A stretch of 64,000 bases of DNA from Oscillibacter valericigenes Sjm18-20 (GTDB taxonomy: Bacteria > Bacillota > Clostridia > Oscillospirales > Oscillospiraceae): the NCBI GenBank assembly GCA_000283575.1, contig AP012044.1:2542001-2606000 (forward strand). The letters are read 5' to 3'. Under the pieces are notes generated by a model. It saw only the letters and a program-made list of their open reading frames with translations, made no database searches and was not told the DNA's origin. Positions 34,891-42,433 of this stretch are shown piece by piece (the stretch's first letter is position 1; every line of letters starts with the position of its first letter). A program made the translations under genes and the position numbers.

Positions 34891-36090
34891 GTGAGTAACA
34901 TAGCTTTTTTTTGCATCCCGGCGCATGGACATACCAATCCCACACTGGAGGTCGTAAAGGAATTGGTGCGCCGCGGAAATCAGGTTCGATACTATTCCTA
35001 CAATGCGCTAAGAGAAAAAATTGAATCGACGGGAGCGTCCTTCGTTTCCTGCGACGACTATGATATGCAGATGCATCTTTCGCCAGAAGACGGAGAACGC
35101 ATCGGAAAGGATATTGCGTTTTCTACAAAAATTATTGTGAAGATGACGCTTGCAATGGATGAAACCATCATTCGCGAAATGGCACAGTGGAAACCAGAGT
35201 GCATTGTGGCAGATTCTATGGCGACATGGGGAAAGCTGGTGGCATGGAAGCTCAGGATACCTCTGATGTGCTCTACCACGACCTTTGCATTCAATCGTTA
35301 TTCCTCAAAAATAATGAAACAGACACTGCCGCAAACTTTCCGTATGCTGTGTTCCATGCCAAAGGCCAATAGATATGTAAAACAGCTTCGCGATAAAGGC
35401 TATCCGGTGAAAAATGTTTTGTCCCTTATTTCAAACGACAATGAAACAAACACGATCGTCTATACATCGGCGAAATTCCAGCCTTGCGCGGAGACCTTTT
35501 CGGATAAGTATACCTTTGTGGGGCCATCCATAAAGCTGCCAGAATCTCATGTATCGAAACCGCAGAAAAAGACTGTTTATATTTCTCTTGGAACCGTCAA
35601 TAATTTGAAGGCGGAGTTTTACATAAACTGTATGGAAGCGCTCGGGAACGCGAATATAGACGTTGTTCTTGCCGTCGGAGACACCATCGATCCGAAGAAG
35701 CTGGGAGCCATTCCCGGCAACTTCACAATAGCACACAGCGTAAATCAAATTGAAATTTTGCAAAAGGCGAACGTTTTTCTGACCCACTGCGGGATGAACA
35801 GCGTCAATGAAGCGCTGTACTGTGGGGTTCCGCTCGTTTTGTTTCCGCAAACGCCGGAACAGAGCGGCGTGGCCTATCGAGTAAATGAACTGGGAGCCGG
35901 AGCGTACTTGCGGAACGATTCCCCACTTGCGATACGGGAATCAATACTCGCGGTACTGAATGACGACAGCTATAAACACGGCGCCGAAGAAATATCCGAA
36001 GATTTTCATCAGTGCGGGGGCTATAAGCTTGCGGCAGAAAAAATTGAAAGCTTGATAGAAAGCTCTGGGCAGGGTCCACACGGAGCATAA
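34891..36090 (+). CDS. MGT/YjiC-type UDP-glycosyltransferase (GT1)
   Basis: 399 residues from GTG 34891 (product MSNIAFFCIPAHGHTNPTLE), with GGTGGTGA upstream; an in-frame ATG at 34843 would start inside the repeat motif. It has the GT1 two-domain layout. The N-terminal acceptor domain carries the His of PAHGHTNPT (catalytic-type position), and the C-terminal donor domain carries YISLGTVNN and the nucleotide-sugar signature FLTHCGMNSVNEALYCGVPLVLFPQTPEQ. Relatives glucosylate macrolides, flavonoids and lipids, including in drug inactivation. It is the largest accessory gene here. The substrate is unknown. Confidence 0.88.
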   Translation: MSNIAFFCIPAHGHTNPTLEVVKELVRRGNQVRYYSYNALREKIESTGASFVSCDDYDMQMHLSPEDGERIGKDIAFSTKIIVKMTLAMDETIIREMAQWKPECIVADSMATWGKLVAWKLRIPLMCSTTTFAFNRYSSKIMKQTLPQTFRMLCSMPKANRYVKQLRDKGYPVKNVLSLISNDNETNTIVYTSAKFQPCAETFSDKYTFVGPSIKLPESHVSKPQKKTVYISLGTVNNLKAEFYINCMEALGNANIDVVLAVGDTIDPKKLGAIPGNFTIAHSVNQIEILQKANVFLTHCGMNSVNEALYCGVPLVLFPQTPEQSGVAYRVNELGAGAYLRNDSPLAIRESILAVLNDDSYKHGAEEISEDFHQCGGYKLAAEKIESLIESSGQGPHGA

Positions 36091-36142
36091 TCCACAGTTA
36101 AGCTAATTCTGATTTGTTGAGCTAATGCTGAACATTATTGAA

Positions 36143-36170
36143 CTTCGCCAAATGTTTACACTATGCGAAG
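36143..36170 (+). repeat. intergenic motif copy E
   Basis: CTTCGCCAAATGTTTACACTATGCGAAG, the most complete copy. Its ends CTTCGC and GCGAAG are inverted repeats and TGT-TT-ACA forms an inner pair. Confidence 0.65.
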
Positions 36171-36363
36171 AAGGCTCAAGCTGATTGAAACCTTGAGTGA
36201 CTTCAATATCAAAGATGATGTAAACAGGTACAGCAAACTCTCTGTTGTTTATGATTCTATTTCCGGCGGATCTTCTAAGGTTTTGCTTGGCTGGGATACG
36301 CATCCGTTCGTAAGTTTGAATTGGCCTGGCGCTTATAATGTATCTTTTAATCCAAAGCGCTAA
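36163..36363 (+). CDS. short hypothetical protein or fragment
   Basis: An open frame of 66 codons whose only ATG lies inside motif copy E. It has no ribosome site before that ATG, although AGAAGG follows it. The sequence FNIKDDVNRYSKLSVVYDSI and HPFVSLNWPGAYNVSF is protein-like, but no family is recognised. It may be the 3' part of a truncated gene joined to the motif. Confidence 0.35.
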   Translation: MRRRLKLIETLSDFNIKDDVNRYSKLSVVYDSISGGSSKVLLGWDTHPFVSLNWPGAYNVSFNPKR

Positions 36364-36388
36364 GCATTGCTTTTAAGGAGGACAGAAA

Positions 36389-36784
36389 ATGGAGGAGAAC
36401 CGCAAAGCTGTGCTACGACGCTACTTCTCTATCATATCAGTTGTTTTTTTTGCTATTTACATTATCTGTATGATAATTTCGCTTTTTTCGGTATCAATTT
36501 CCATGTCTGGTTTATTATGTCTGATGCTCGTCACGTTTTTCCTTCTCATTATACAGGATGACGTAAACACAAAAGCCGAGGAACTAGGAAACATTGGAAG
36601 TTGGGGGTTTTTATCTCTTCCATCTTTTACAATGCTGATGGTCCTCTGTTATGCTGTAATGGTATACTATCTGCAAATCAAACAACAGGACGATATTCTT
36701 GGGCTGGTTATTGCGCTGTATGATAGTACTCTTCTTGATATATCGCTGCGTGCACTGCGCAAACTGAAACAAAATGGGGGATAG
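36389..36784 (+). CDS. hypothetical membrane protein
   Basis: 131 residues; AAGGAGG lies 6 nt before the ATG. Hydrophobic segments: YFSIISVVFFAIYIICMIIS, MSGLLCLMLVTFFLLII and a third around FLSLPSFTMLMVLCYAVMVYY. A loop with Asp/Glu and a Lys-rich end follow. No family is recognised. It begins 25 bp after the preceding short frame and ends before motif copy F. Confidence 0.5.
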   Translation: MEENRKAVLRRYFSIISVVFFAIYIICMIISLFSVSISMSGLLCLMLVTFFLLIIQDDVNTKAEELGNIGSWGFLSLPSFTMLMVLCYAVMVYYLQIKQQDDILGLVIALYDSTLLDISLRALRKLKQNGG

Positions 36785-36830
36785 TCTTGTATTCAAATAA
36801 GAAATACGCTGCGTTTCTATACGGGACTTA

Positions 36831-36853
36831 ATTACGCATTATGTTTATACAAC
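36831..36853 (+). repeat. intergenic motif copy F
   Basis: ATTACGCATTATGTTTATAC followed by AACG, ending at the GC-rich hairpin that borders IS110 copy 2. Confidence 0.55.
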
Positions 36854-36890
36854 GCCCCCGGCGAGCCTCAGCTCGTCGGGGGTGCTTTTT
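36853..36890 (+). terminator. hairpin at the IS110 copy 2 border
   Basis: CCCCCGGCGAGC-CTCA-GCTCGTCGGGGG, then TG and CTTTTT. It ends the rightward accessory genes. The CTTTTT belongs to the first bases of the IS110 block (36885 on). Confidence 0.85.
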
Positions 36891-37153
36891 GGTACTATAA
36901 AAAGCGTAAGTGTAGGACGCCGACGGGCGTTTCACATTTGCGCTTATTCTTTTACAATAAGGGAAGTAATTGGTCTGGCGTGGCGCTTTATGGAGCGAAG
37001 CCTCCGGCAACAAAACTGTCAGCCATCCCTTGTTGTAAACATTCGATTAGGCAGGTTGAAACCCATACGGGCTTTCGTGTAACGAACCAAACTGAATCGC
37101 AATAAGTGCAGATGGGATTACAATTACAAAACAATCATTCAGGAGGGTTCAAC
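36885..37153 (+). ncRNA. candidate bridge-RNA region of IS110 copy 2
   Basis: Same 269-bp non-coding 5' end as in copy 1, ending at the AGGAGG of the transposase gene. Family knowledge places the bridge RNA here; folding was not done. Confidence 0.5.
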
Positions 37154-38359
37154 ATGACAAGCGTAGGCATTGATGTATCAAAAGGCAAGAGCACCGTCTG
37201 TATTCTCAGGCCATACGGAGAAGTGGTTGCTTCCCCATATGAAATACAGCACACCGAACCGGAGCTTCGTGCATTGGTATCCCATATTCAATCCATAGAA
37301 GGAGAAGTCAGAATTGTAATGGAGGCTACTGGAGCATACCATTTGCCGCTGCTTTCCAGTTTCAAAGATGCAGGCATGTTTGTGAGTGTAATCAATCCAT
37401 TGGCAATGAAAAAGTATGCTTCAACAGCAATACGCAAAGGCAAAACGGATAAATTGGATTCTGTCCGTATCGCGAACTATGGAATTGATCACTGGTTTAA
37501 GCTCGCGGACTACACGTTGCCAGATGAGTTATATGCGCAGCTTAGGCTCCTGGGGCGGCAATATGCACACTACATTACAATCCGTATTGAGTGTAAACTG
37601 GCCTTGACCGATCTGTTGGACAGGACCATGCCTGGGATAAAAACATTGCTCAGCGGCAAGCGCTCAGAGGAACCAACAAAGGACAAACTTAGTGACTTCG
37701 TAGCAGAATACTGGCATTTTGACAACATTACTAAAAAAAGCGAGGTTCAGTTCATCCATAGTTATTGTGCTTGGGCAAAAAAGAAAGGATACCACGCAAG
37801 TGAACCCAAGGCGAAAGCAATTTACGCCCTGGCTTGCAATGGTATCCCCACTTTGCCCTCCAGTGCCGCATCGACCAAAATGTTAACGCTGGAAGCCGTG
37901 AGAGTCCTGAAAGAAGTGAACAAGACTCTGGAAACCATTTTAACACAAATGCAGGCGCTTGCAATCACTTTGCCTGAATACGATATTGTTCGTGCCATGA
38001 ACGGTGTGGGCGACGTCTTAGTGCCAAGGCTCATTGCTGAGATTGGCGATGTGCGCTGTTTTCATAGCGGCAGCGCACTGATTGCATTCGCTGGAATTGA
38101 CTCGCCGCCGTTTCAATCAGGAAGCTTTACGGGTACACGACGTAAAATTTCCAAACGTGGGTCTTCACTGCTTCGGAAAACCGGGTACGAGGTAATGAAA
38201 TGCCTTAAGACAGTAAAGCCGGCTCAAGACAATGCAGTATATCTTTATATGCTGAAAAAGGAGGCTGAAGGCAAGCCGAAGAAGGTTGCAAAGATTGCTG
38301 CCCTCAACAAGTTTCTGCGCATCTATTACGCCCGTGTAAGCGAGGTATACGCAAGCTAA
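37154..38359 (+). CDS. IS110-family transposase
   Basis: 401 residues, the same protein as the one encoded at 29068-30273 except Pro for Ser in DSPPFQSG. The DEDD and Ser motifs are intact. The near-identity of the copies points to a recent duplication. Confidence 0.93.
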   Translation: MTSVGIDVSKGKSTVCILRPYGEVVASPYEIQHTEPELRALVSHIQSIEGEVRIVMEATGAYHLPLLSSFKDAGMFVSVINPLAMKKYASTAIRKGKTDKLDSVRIANYGIDHWFKLADYTLPDELYAQLRLLGRQYAHYITIRIECKLALTDLLDRTMPGIKTLLSGKRSEEPTKDKLSDFVAEYWHFDNITKKSEVQFIHSYCAWAKKKGYHASEPKAKAIYALACNGIPTLPSSAASTKMLTLEAVRVLKEVNKTLETILTQMQALAITLPEYDIVRAMNGVGDVLVPRLIAEIGDVRCFHSGSALIAFAGIDSPPFQSGSFTGTRRKISKRGSSLLRKTGYEVMKCLKTVKPAQDNAVYLYMLKKEAEGKPKKVAKIAALNKFLRIYYARVSEVYAS

Positions 38360-38431
38360 AAAAACCATTATTTCTTAGGCCAGCGGCTCGCCGATGGTCT
38401 GCTTTGCTATGCCTAAATTACAATCATATTT

Positions 38432-39085
38432 TTATTCAGCCTGCCAAGATTTGTCCTTGACTTTTCTTAGCAGGTTTTGTTGCCCCGGATAGATCAGATT
38501 GGCATTTTTGATGCCGTTGTACTTGGCCAGTTTCCAGCAGAGGGCCCCATTTCCGTACTGCTTCCGGGCGATGCCCCACAGGGTGTCCCCCTTCACCACG
38601 GTGTAGGTCTTCTCCGCCTGCGCTGCCCGGACAGCGGACCGGGTGTTGTTCCCGGTTTCCTGTGTAACGCCTGCCGTCTCCGCCGCCAGCTCCCGGTAAC
38701 GGCGCATGGTCAGCGTCACGTACACGTCCCCGGTACCGTCCCGCTCCCCGTAGCGCACCGGCCCCAGCAGCACCGGCACATTCACCGGCGTGTCCGTGAC
38801 GATCAGGCGCAGCACCTCGCCCGCCTCCGACCAATCCACCAGCGTCTTCACCACGGCGTAGGGGTCGCCGCTGTAGCCGCCCTGGGTGTAGTTCCGGGCT
38901 TCGGACGGCAGCAGGAATTCCAGCTGCTCATCAAACAGGGCGGAGAGCCCCGGGAACGCCGCCTCGCCGGTCTGAGCCATGTCCAGCACCGTGATGTTCC
39001 GCCCGAACTCAACAGCGAACTCGGCGGGTGTCACGGGCATGGCGAGCTGTGTATCGGTCTTCACGCTGCGAAAACAAAATTGCAT
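38432..39085 (-). CDS. LysM tail protein (XkdP-like) with IS-derived C-terminus
   Basis: 217 residues. A PBSX XkdP-type N-terminal domain (FAVEFGRNITVLDMAQTGEA, FPGLSALFDEQLEFLLPSE) precedes a LysM domain at about 160-205 (YTVVKGDTLWGIARKQYGNG, LAKYNGIKNANLIYPGQ). Relatives end shortly after the YPGQ motif with a VLxIP strand. Here the frame runs instead into IS110 copy 2, and QNLLRKVKDKSWQAE comes from the element. In contractile phages this protein bridges tail and baseplate. The genes that should follow (late control/hub, baseplate, fibre, holin, lysin) are absent. Confidence 0.85.
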   Translation of the reverse strand: MQFCFRSVKTDTQLAMPVTPAEFAVEFGRNITVLDMAQTGEAAFPGLSALFDEQLEFLLPSEARNYTQGGYSGDPYAVVKTLVDWSEAGEVLRLIVTDTPVNVPVLLGPVRYGERDGTGDVYVTLTMRRYRELAAETAGVTQETGNNTRSAVRAAQAEKTYTVVKGDTLWGIARKQYGNGALCWKLAKYNGIKNANLIYPGQQNLLRKVKDKSWQAE

Positions 39086-39089
39086 TCCG

Positions 39090-41183
39090 TCATCCCCCCG
39101 CTCTCATCTGCGCCATCCGTATCTTTTGATAGAGCCGTTCCGCTATCTCGTCCAGATCGCTATCTTTCCGAACGGTGACCGGTCCGGTAATCTCCACATG
39201 GACGCCGCCGTCCCCGCTCCCTGCGCGGCTCTCCGCCGCCGTCTTCACGGTCTCATCCTGGTGCAGCAGATATAGCCCCGTCTTGGATACCCGCCGCAAA
39301 CCAAAGGCATGGGAGCCCTCATAATTGTCCCAGCTGTCGGTAATGGGATTATAGTTTCCCGCGTTCATGGTATCGGGATCAAATTTGCCCTTTGAAGCCG
39401 CCTGTCCTTTTGTGAAAGCGTTACTGACCTCCAGCGCGTTGGTAGCCGCCGAAAGCCCTGTGGTCAGCTCCCGCGTGGCGTTGATCTGGTCCAGTTCCGC
39501 ATCGTGCAGCTTTTCCGACCAATCGCTGGATTCAAAGGCCGCTGTGGCCAGCGACTCAGCCTCCTCCTTCAGATCAGTCATTTTCTGCCCGGCCTCCATG
39601 CTGCCGCCGTTCCAGGCATCCTCCGCTTCCTGATACTGTGAACGCAAATCTTCCAGTTTTTTCGCATCCTCCGGTGTGAAAGCGGAGGTCTTCTGCCCCA
39701 GCAAAACGGCGCTCAGCGCCTCCCGCTGAAACTGATCCTTCAAGTTTTCACCGTAAGCCTGCACCCGTCCGGTGACGTCGCTCAGCTTTGAAAGCTCATT
39801 TCCCAGCGCACCACCATAGGCGCTCAGATCTGCGTCCACGGAGCTTTTCCGCTCCTCGGTATAGCCCATACCCCCGGCGGCTTTGATCTCGTCCATCACG
39901 TCGCCCAGATTATCCACCATTGCGTCATAGGTTCCCGCCAGTTTGTCGCTCAGCCCCCCATAATTCTGGTTGATATAATCAAGAATGGCCTTTGCAGCGC
40001 CTTCTCCGGAAATCTTCCCGCCGGTGATCATATCCGCGATTTTGCTTTTGTTCGCGCCGGTGGCGTCGCTCAATGCCTGATAGACGTCAACACCCCGTTC
40101 GGAGAAATAGTTCAGGTATTCTTGGGTAGCCTTGTTTGTAGTTCGCATCTTGCTCAGGCCAGAGATAAACTGATCCACGTCGCTGCTGGTTAAATCCAGC
40201 CCCGCGCTGGCATCGCTTAATGATTTCAATACGCCAAACACCGCATCCGGATCATAGCTGTTTAACAGTTTTTTTGAGTAACCAGTGATCTCGTCAAAGG
40301 TATAGTTGGTGTCCTTTGCCATCTCCCTGGTCTTATCCAGATACTCCGTGGCCGCTTCATCGGAACCGAAGCGCTGGGCAAATGCCATCTGCGTCTGCTC
40401 CCGGCTTCCGGCAATGGTTGTCCCAGAGCTGAGTGATTCCGCCGTCGCGGATTCTCCCGTCTCATACAGATTCTTGTAGTAATCCTTAAAGGCATCGTCC
40501 TGCTTCTGATAGATCTGGTTTGCTGAGTTCACAAAGCCGGACAGTCCGCCCATGGCCGCGCCCACCGCGATTCCGCCCGGGCCCAGCAGTGCACCTGCCG
40601 CCGCACCGGATGCCGCGCCGGAAAGCGTCTCATTGACTGTGGTCGCCAGCGGCTGCCCTACGGCACTTTCAATCAACGTTCCGGTAAGCCCCGCAAAACT
40701 GTTGCCCAAGTCCCGGATCAATCCGGCTTTCAGGAGCCCGGAGCCCAACCCGGATACCATATCATCGGGGGAGTTTCCGCCAGAGGTTCCAGAACCGCCG
40801 GAACTGTCACCCAGTTTCCGCATATCCTCCCGGGTCTCCCGGATGGCCTTCCGGGTGTCCTTGGATGCCTCCTCATAGGATTTGGCGGCGTCCGTCAAGT
40901 CCTTGTACTGCTTCTTGGCATTTTCAAAGTTCAGACGGCTTTCTTCGTCGCCGGTCTTTTTAAAGGCTTCCACCGACTCTTTCAGCGCCTTTTTTGCGCT
41001 CACAGCCTGTGTGGAGATTTCGGCAAATGATTTATTAAAGGCATCGTTTTTCTGGGAAAGCTGCTGCGTCTTCCGTTGCAGGTCCTCAAATTGTTTGCTC
41101 AGCGCCTTGGAGTTGCCCAGCATGGACTTCATGGACCCGCTGATCTGGTCGTTTGCCTTGAATACAATGGATGTCTCCGCCAT
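39090..41183 (-). CDS. phage tail tape measure protein
   Basis: 697 residues from ATG 41183 (MAETSIVFKANDQISGSM), with GAGGTGAT just upstream; the frame is open further back but crosses a gene on the other strand. Residues 10-130 are coiled coil (DLQRKTQQLSQKNDAFNKSF ... RETREDMRKL). Then comes a hydrophobic Gly/Ala-rich stretch (AAAGALLGPGGIAVGAAMGG, about 195-225), the central tape domain (FDEITGYSKKLLNSYDPDAV, SGLSKMRTTNKATQEYLNYF), and a C-terminal basic tail. The length sets tail length. It lies after the tail chaperone genes, as in all tailed phages. Confidence 0.88.
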   Translation of the reverse strand: MAETSIVFKANDQISGSMKSMLGNSKALSKQFEDLQRKTQQLSQKNDAFNKSFAEISTQAVSAKKALKESVEAFKKTGDEESRLNFENAKKQYKDLTDAAKSYEEASKDTRKAIRETREDMRKLGDSSGGSGTSGGNSPDDMVSGLGSGLLKAGLIRDLGNSFAGLTGTLIESAVGQPLATTVNETLSGAASGAAAGALLGPGGIAVGAAMGGLSGFVNSANQIYQKQDDAFKDYYKNLYETGESATAESLSSGTTIAGSREQTQMAFAQRFGSDEAATEYLDKTREMAKDTNYTFDEITGYSKKLLNSYDPDAVFGVLKSLSDASAGLDLTSSDVDQFISGLSKMRTTNKATQEYLNYFSERGVDVYQALSDATGANKSKIADMITGGKISGEGAAKAILDYINQNYGGLSDKLAGTYDAMVDNLGDVMDEIKAAGGMGYTEERKSSVDADLSAYGGALGNELSKLSDVTGRVQAYGENLKDQFQREALSAVLLGQKTSAFTPEDAKKLEDLRSQYQEAEDAWNGGSMEAGQKMTDLKEEAESLATAAFESSDWSEKLHDAELDQINATRELTTGLSAATNALEVSNAFTKGQAASKGKFDPDTMNAGNYNPITDSWDNYEGSHAFGLRRVSKTGLYLLHQDETVKTAAESRAGSGDGGVHVEITGPVTVRKDSDLDEIAERLYQKIRMAQMRAGG

Positions 41184-41202
41184 GCGGATCACCTCGTTTC
41201 TG

Positions 41203-41231
41203 TTGACATCACTACATTTCCGGGATATACT
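41203..41231 (+). promoter_or_regulatory. rightward promoter inside the leftward tail operon
   Basis: TTGACA (41203-41208), 17-bp spacer, TATACT (41226-41231). It points against the surrounding late genes and serves the 42-codon gene at 41265. Confidence 0.8.
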
Positions 41232-41264
41232 GGTATTATAAAACGTATGAAAGAAGGCGGTACC

Positions 41265-41393
41265 ATGGATGAAAAGCCCTCTGTCTGGAAACAGGCCCGG
41301 GATCTTGTTGCGAATGATCCGGTGCTGCGTGTATTGTTCTGGGGCGGCGTAATCACCGCCGCCGTGGCTTGGCTGATTGTCTTGTCCATCTGA
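41265..41393 (+). CDS. 42-residue membrane protein, phage moron
   Basis: A small gene on the strand opposite to the tail operon, with its own consensus promoter and a textbook terminator 6 bp after the stop. The product MDEKPSVWKQARDLVANDPV then LRVLFWGGVITAAVAWLIVL plus SI has a charged helix of 20 residues and one C-terminal membrane helix. I prefer ATG 41265 (AAGG 7 nt upstream) to the in-frame ATG at 41247, which would be at the very start of the transcript. Autonomous promoter-gene-terminator units of this sort are called morons and are expressed from the silent prophage. Role unknown; superinfection exclusion or immunity is a guess. Confidence 0.7.
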   Translation: MDEKPSVWKQARDLVANDPVLRVLFWGGVITAAVAWLIVLSI

Positions 41394-41399
41394 CCTCCT

Positions 41400-41429
41400 G
41401 CCGCCTCCCATCCGGGAGGTGGCTTTTTT
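41400..41429 (+). terminator. terminator of the moron gene
   Basis: GCCGCCTCCC-ATCC-GGGAGGTGGC followed by TTTTTT. On the other strand no T-run follows, so leftward late transcription can pass. Confidence 0.93.
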
Positions 41430-41601
41430 ATCCTCTGTTTCGCTGCTCGCACTCAAAGGCGGCGAACTCCCGGATGATCTCCTGCCACCCGTCCCCCGCC
41501 TCCCACAGGGCCCGCAGCTCCCCCGCGGGCCAGTGGTGGGCGTGGAACAGGTAGTACAGCAGGTCAAGCTCCGGGTCGCCCCCCGCCTCTAGCCGTTTTT
41601 T
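41428..41601 (-). CDS. tail assembly chaperone, -1 frameshift extension
   Basis: No start codon; reached by -1 slippage at A_AAA_AAC (41595-41601) near the end of the preceding gene. The extension reads KRLEAGGDPELDLLYYLFHA, HHWPAGELRALWEAGDG and WQEIIREFAAFECEQRNRG, about 56 residues, then a stop at 41428. A tail chaperone made in a short and a frameshifted long form just upstream of the tape measure gene is a conserved feature of tailed phages (lambda G/GT). The sequence is GC-rich and protein-like, while the other frames here are not. Confidence 0.8.
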   Translation of the reverse strand, partial: KKRLEAGGDPELDLLYYLFHAHHWPAGELRALWEAGDGWQEIIREFAAFECEQRNRG

Positions 41602-41990
41602 ACTTCACTGAGGGTCTTTCTGAGGTACCCGGAAAGCTTCTGGATCTCCACAGAGAGCTCGTCGATCTCCCCGGAGGTCAGCCGGGCGGAGATGGCGTCC
41701 AGCGGCGTCGCGATCCCCTTATCCGGGCACAGCAGCCGCTTGTCGTGGAAATCCGGTTCCACGCAGCCCTCCAGCACAATGTCCAGTGACCGCTCGTCCA
41801 CGGACTTTTCCTGCGTCTTGCGCACCTGCTTGTAGCTGAGCCCCCGCAGGCGGAAGACCACGTCCCGCCCCGCCAGCTCGCTGAGCCGGTCCACTTTAAA
41901 GGACTTTTCCGGCAGCACCTTCCGCACGTCCGGCAGCTCCGGCTTCAGCAGCAGATCCAGAACACTGACCTCTTTCATTTTTTCTTCCAT
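41589..41990 (-). CDS. tail assembly chaperone (XkdN-like)
   Basis: 133 residues from ATG 41990, overlapping the stop of the tail tube gene (TGATG), with GAGG 7 nt upstream. The sequence VLDLLLKPELPDVRKVLPEK ... FRLRGLSYKQVRKTQEK ... LLCPDKGIATPLDAISARLT matches XkdN-type (Phage_XkdN) proteins of PBSX-like phages. It ends SEVKNG and stop; the last three sense codons include the slippery AAA AAC. It binds the tape measure during tail assembly. Confidence 0.85.
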   Translation of the reverse strand: MEEKMKEVSVLDLLLKPELPDVRKVLPEKSFKVDRLSELAGRDVVFRLRGLSYKQVRKTQEKSVDERSLDIVLEGCVEPDFHDKRLLCPDKGIATPLDAISARLTSGEIDELSVEIQKLSGYLRKTLSEVKNG

Positions 41991-42418
41991 CACTGCACCT
42001 CGATCTTATCCAGATATTTCACGCTTGTGGCGGTAAAGGGAATGGTAATGCTGCCCTCCTTGGCGGCGGCCCAGTCCATCACCGTCACCTCGTCATAGCT
42101 CACACCATACACGGAAATCCGCTCCGCGCCGTAGGCGTCGGGGTCCTTCAGTGCACCTACCAGCGTCTTGCGCAGGTCATGACCCGCCTGTACCTGCTCC
42201 ACGTCGTCGCTGCCCCGGGTGTAGATCTTATGCAGCGTCATGCTCCCGGTGATCTTGATGCCGGTGACCTTGCTGTCCTCCGCCATCTGGCCGCAGAAAT
42301 TGAGGGAGCTCTTGTTTTTGGCAACCTTCACCTGGAACGCGCTGACCTCCGCCAGTGCGTTTCCGTCCTCCCATAGAGCACCGTGCGTACCGTTGATCAC
42401 TCTAAATCCATCTGGCAT
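41990..42418 (-). CDS. phage tail tube protein (XkdM-like)
   Basis: 142 residues, the normal size for PBSX XkdM/myovirus tube proteins. MPDGFRVINGTHGALWEDGN, AEVSAFQVKVAKNKSSLNFC and SMTLHKIYTRGSD are typical. The central beta-sandwich stacks as hexamers to form the inner tube through which DNA passes. It lies directly between the sheath gene and the chaperone gene. Confidence 0.88.
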   Translation of the reverse strand: MPDGFRVINGTHGALWEDGNALAEVSAFQVKVAKNKSSLNFCGQMAEDSKVTGIKITGSMTLHKIYTRGSDDVEQVQAGHDLRKTLVGALKDPDAYGAERISVYGVSYDEVTVMDWAAAKEGSITIPFTATSVKYLDKIEVQ

Positions 42419-42433
42419 TTTGATATCCTCCTT

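Larger units (their letters stand above)
36885..38481 (+). mobile_element. IS110-family element, copy 2 (1597 bp)
   Basis: Inverted copy of 28946-30542. The left flank is a terminator stem. The right end (AACAAAACCTGCTAAG on the minus strand) replaces the 3' end of the prophage LysM gene, giving that protein about 15 element-derived residues. The two copies lie in opposite orientation 6.3 kb apart, so recombination between them could invert the accessory genes and the tRNA repeat. Confidence 0.9.

Noticed and set aside
33995..36853. Direct call of an integron with attC sites
   Set aside because: No IntI-type integrase is in the window and the motif lacks the standard GTTRRRY core in the expected place, so only a cassette-like array is claimed.
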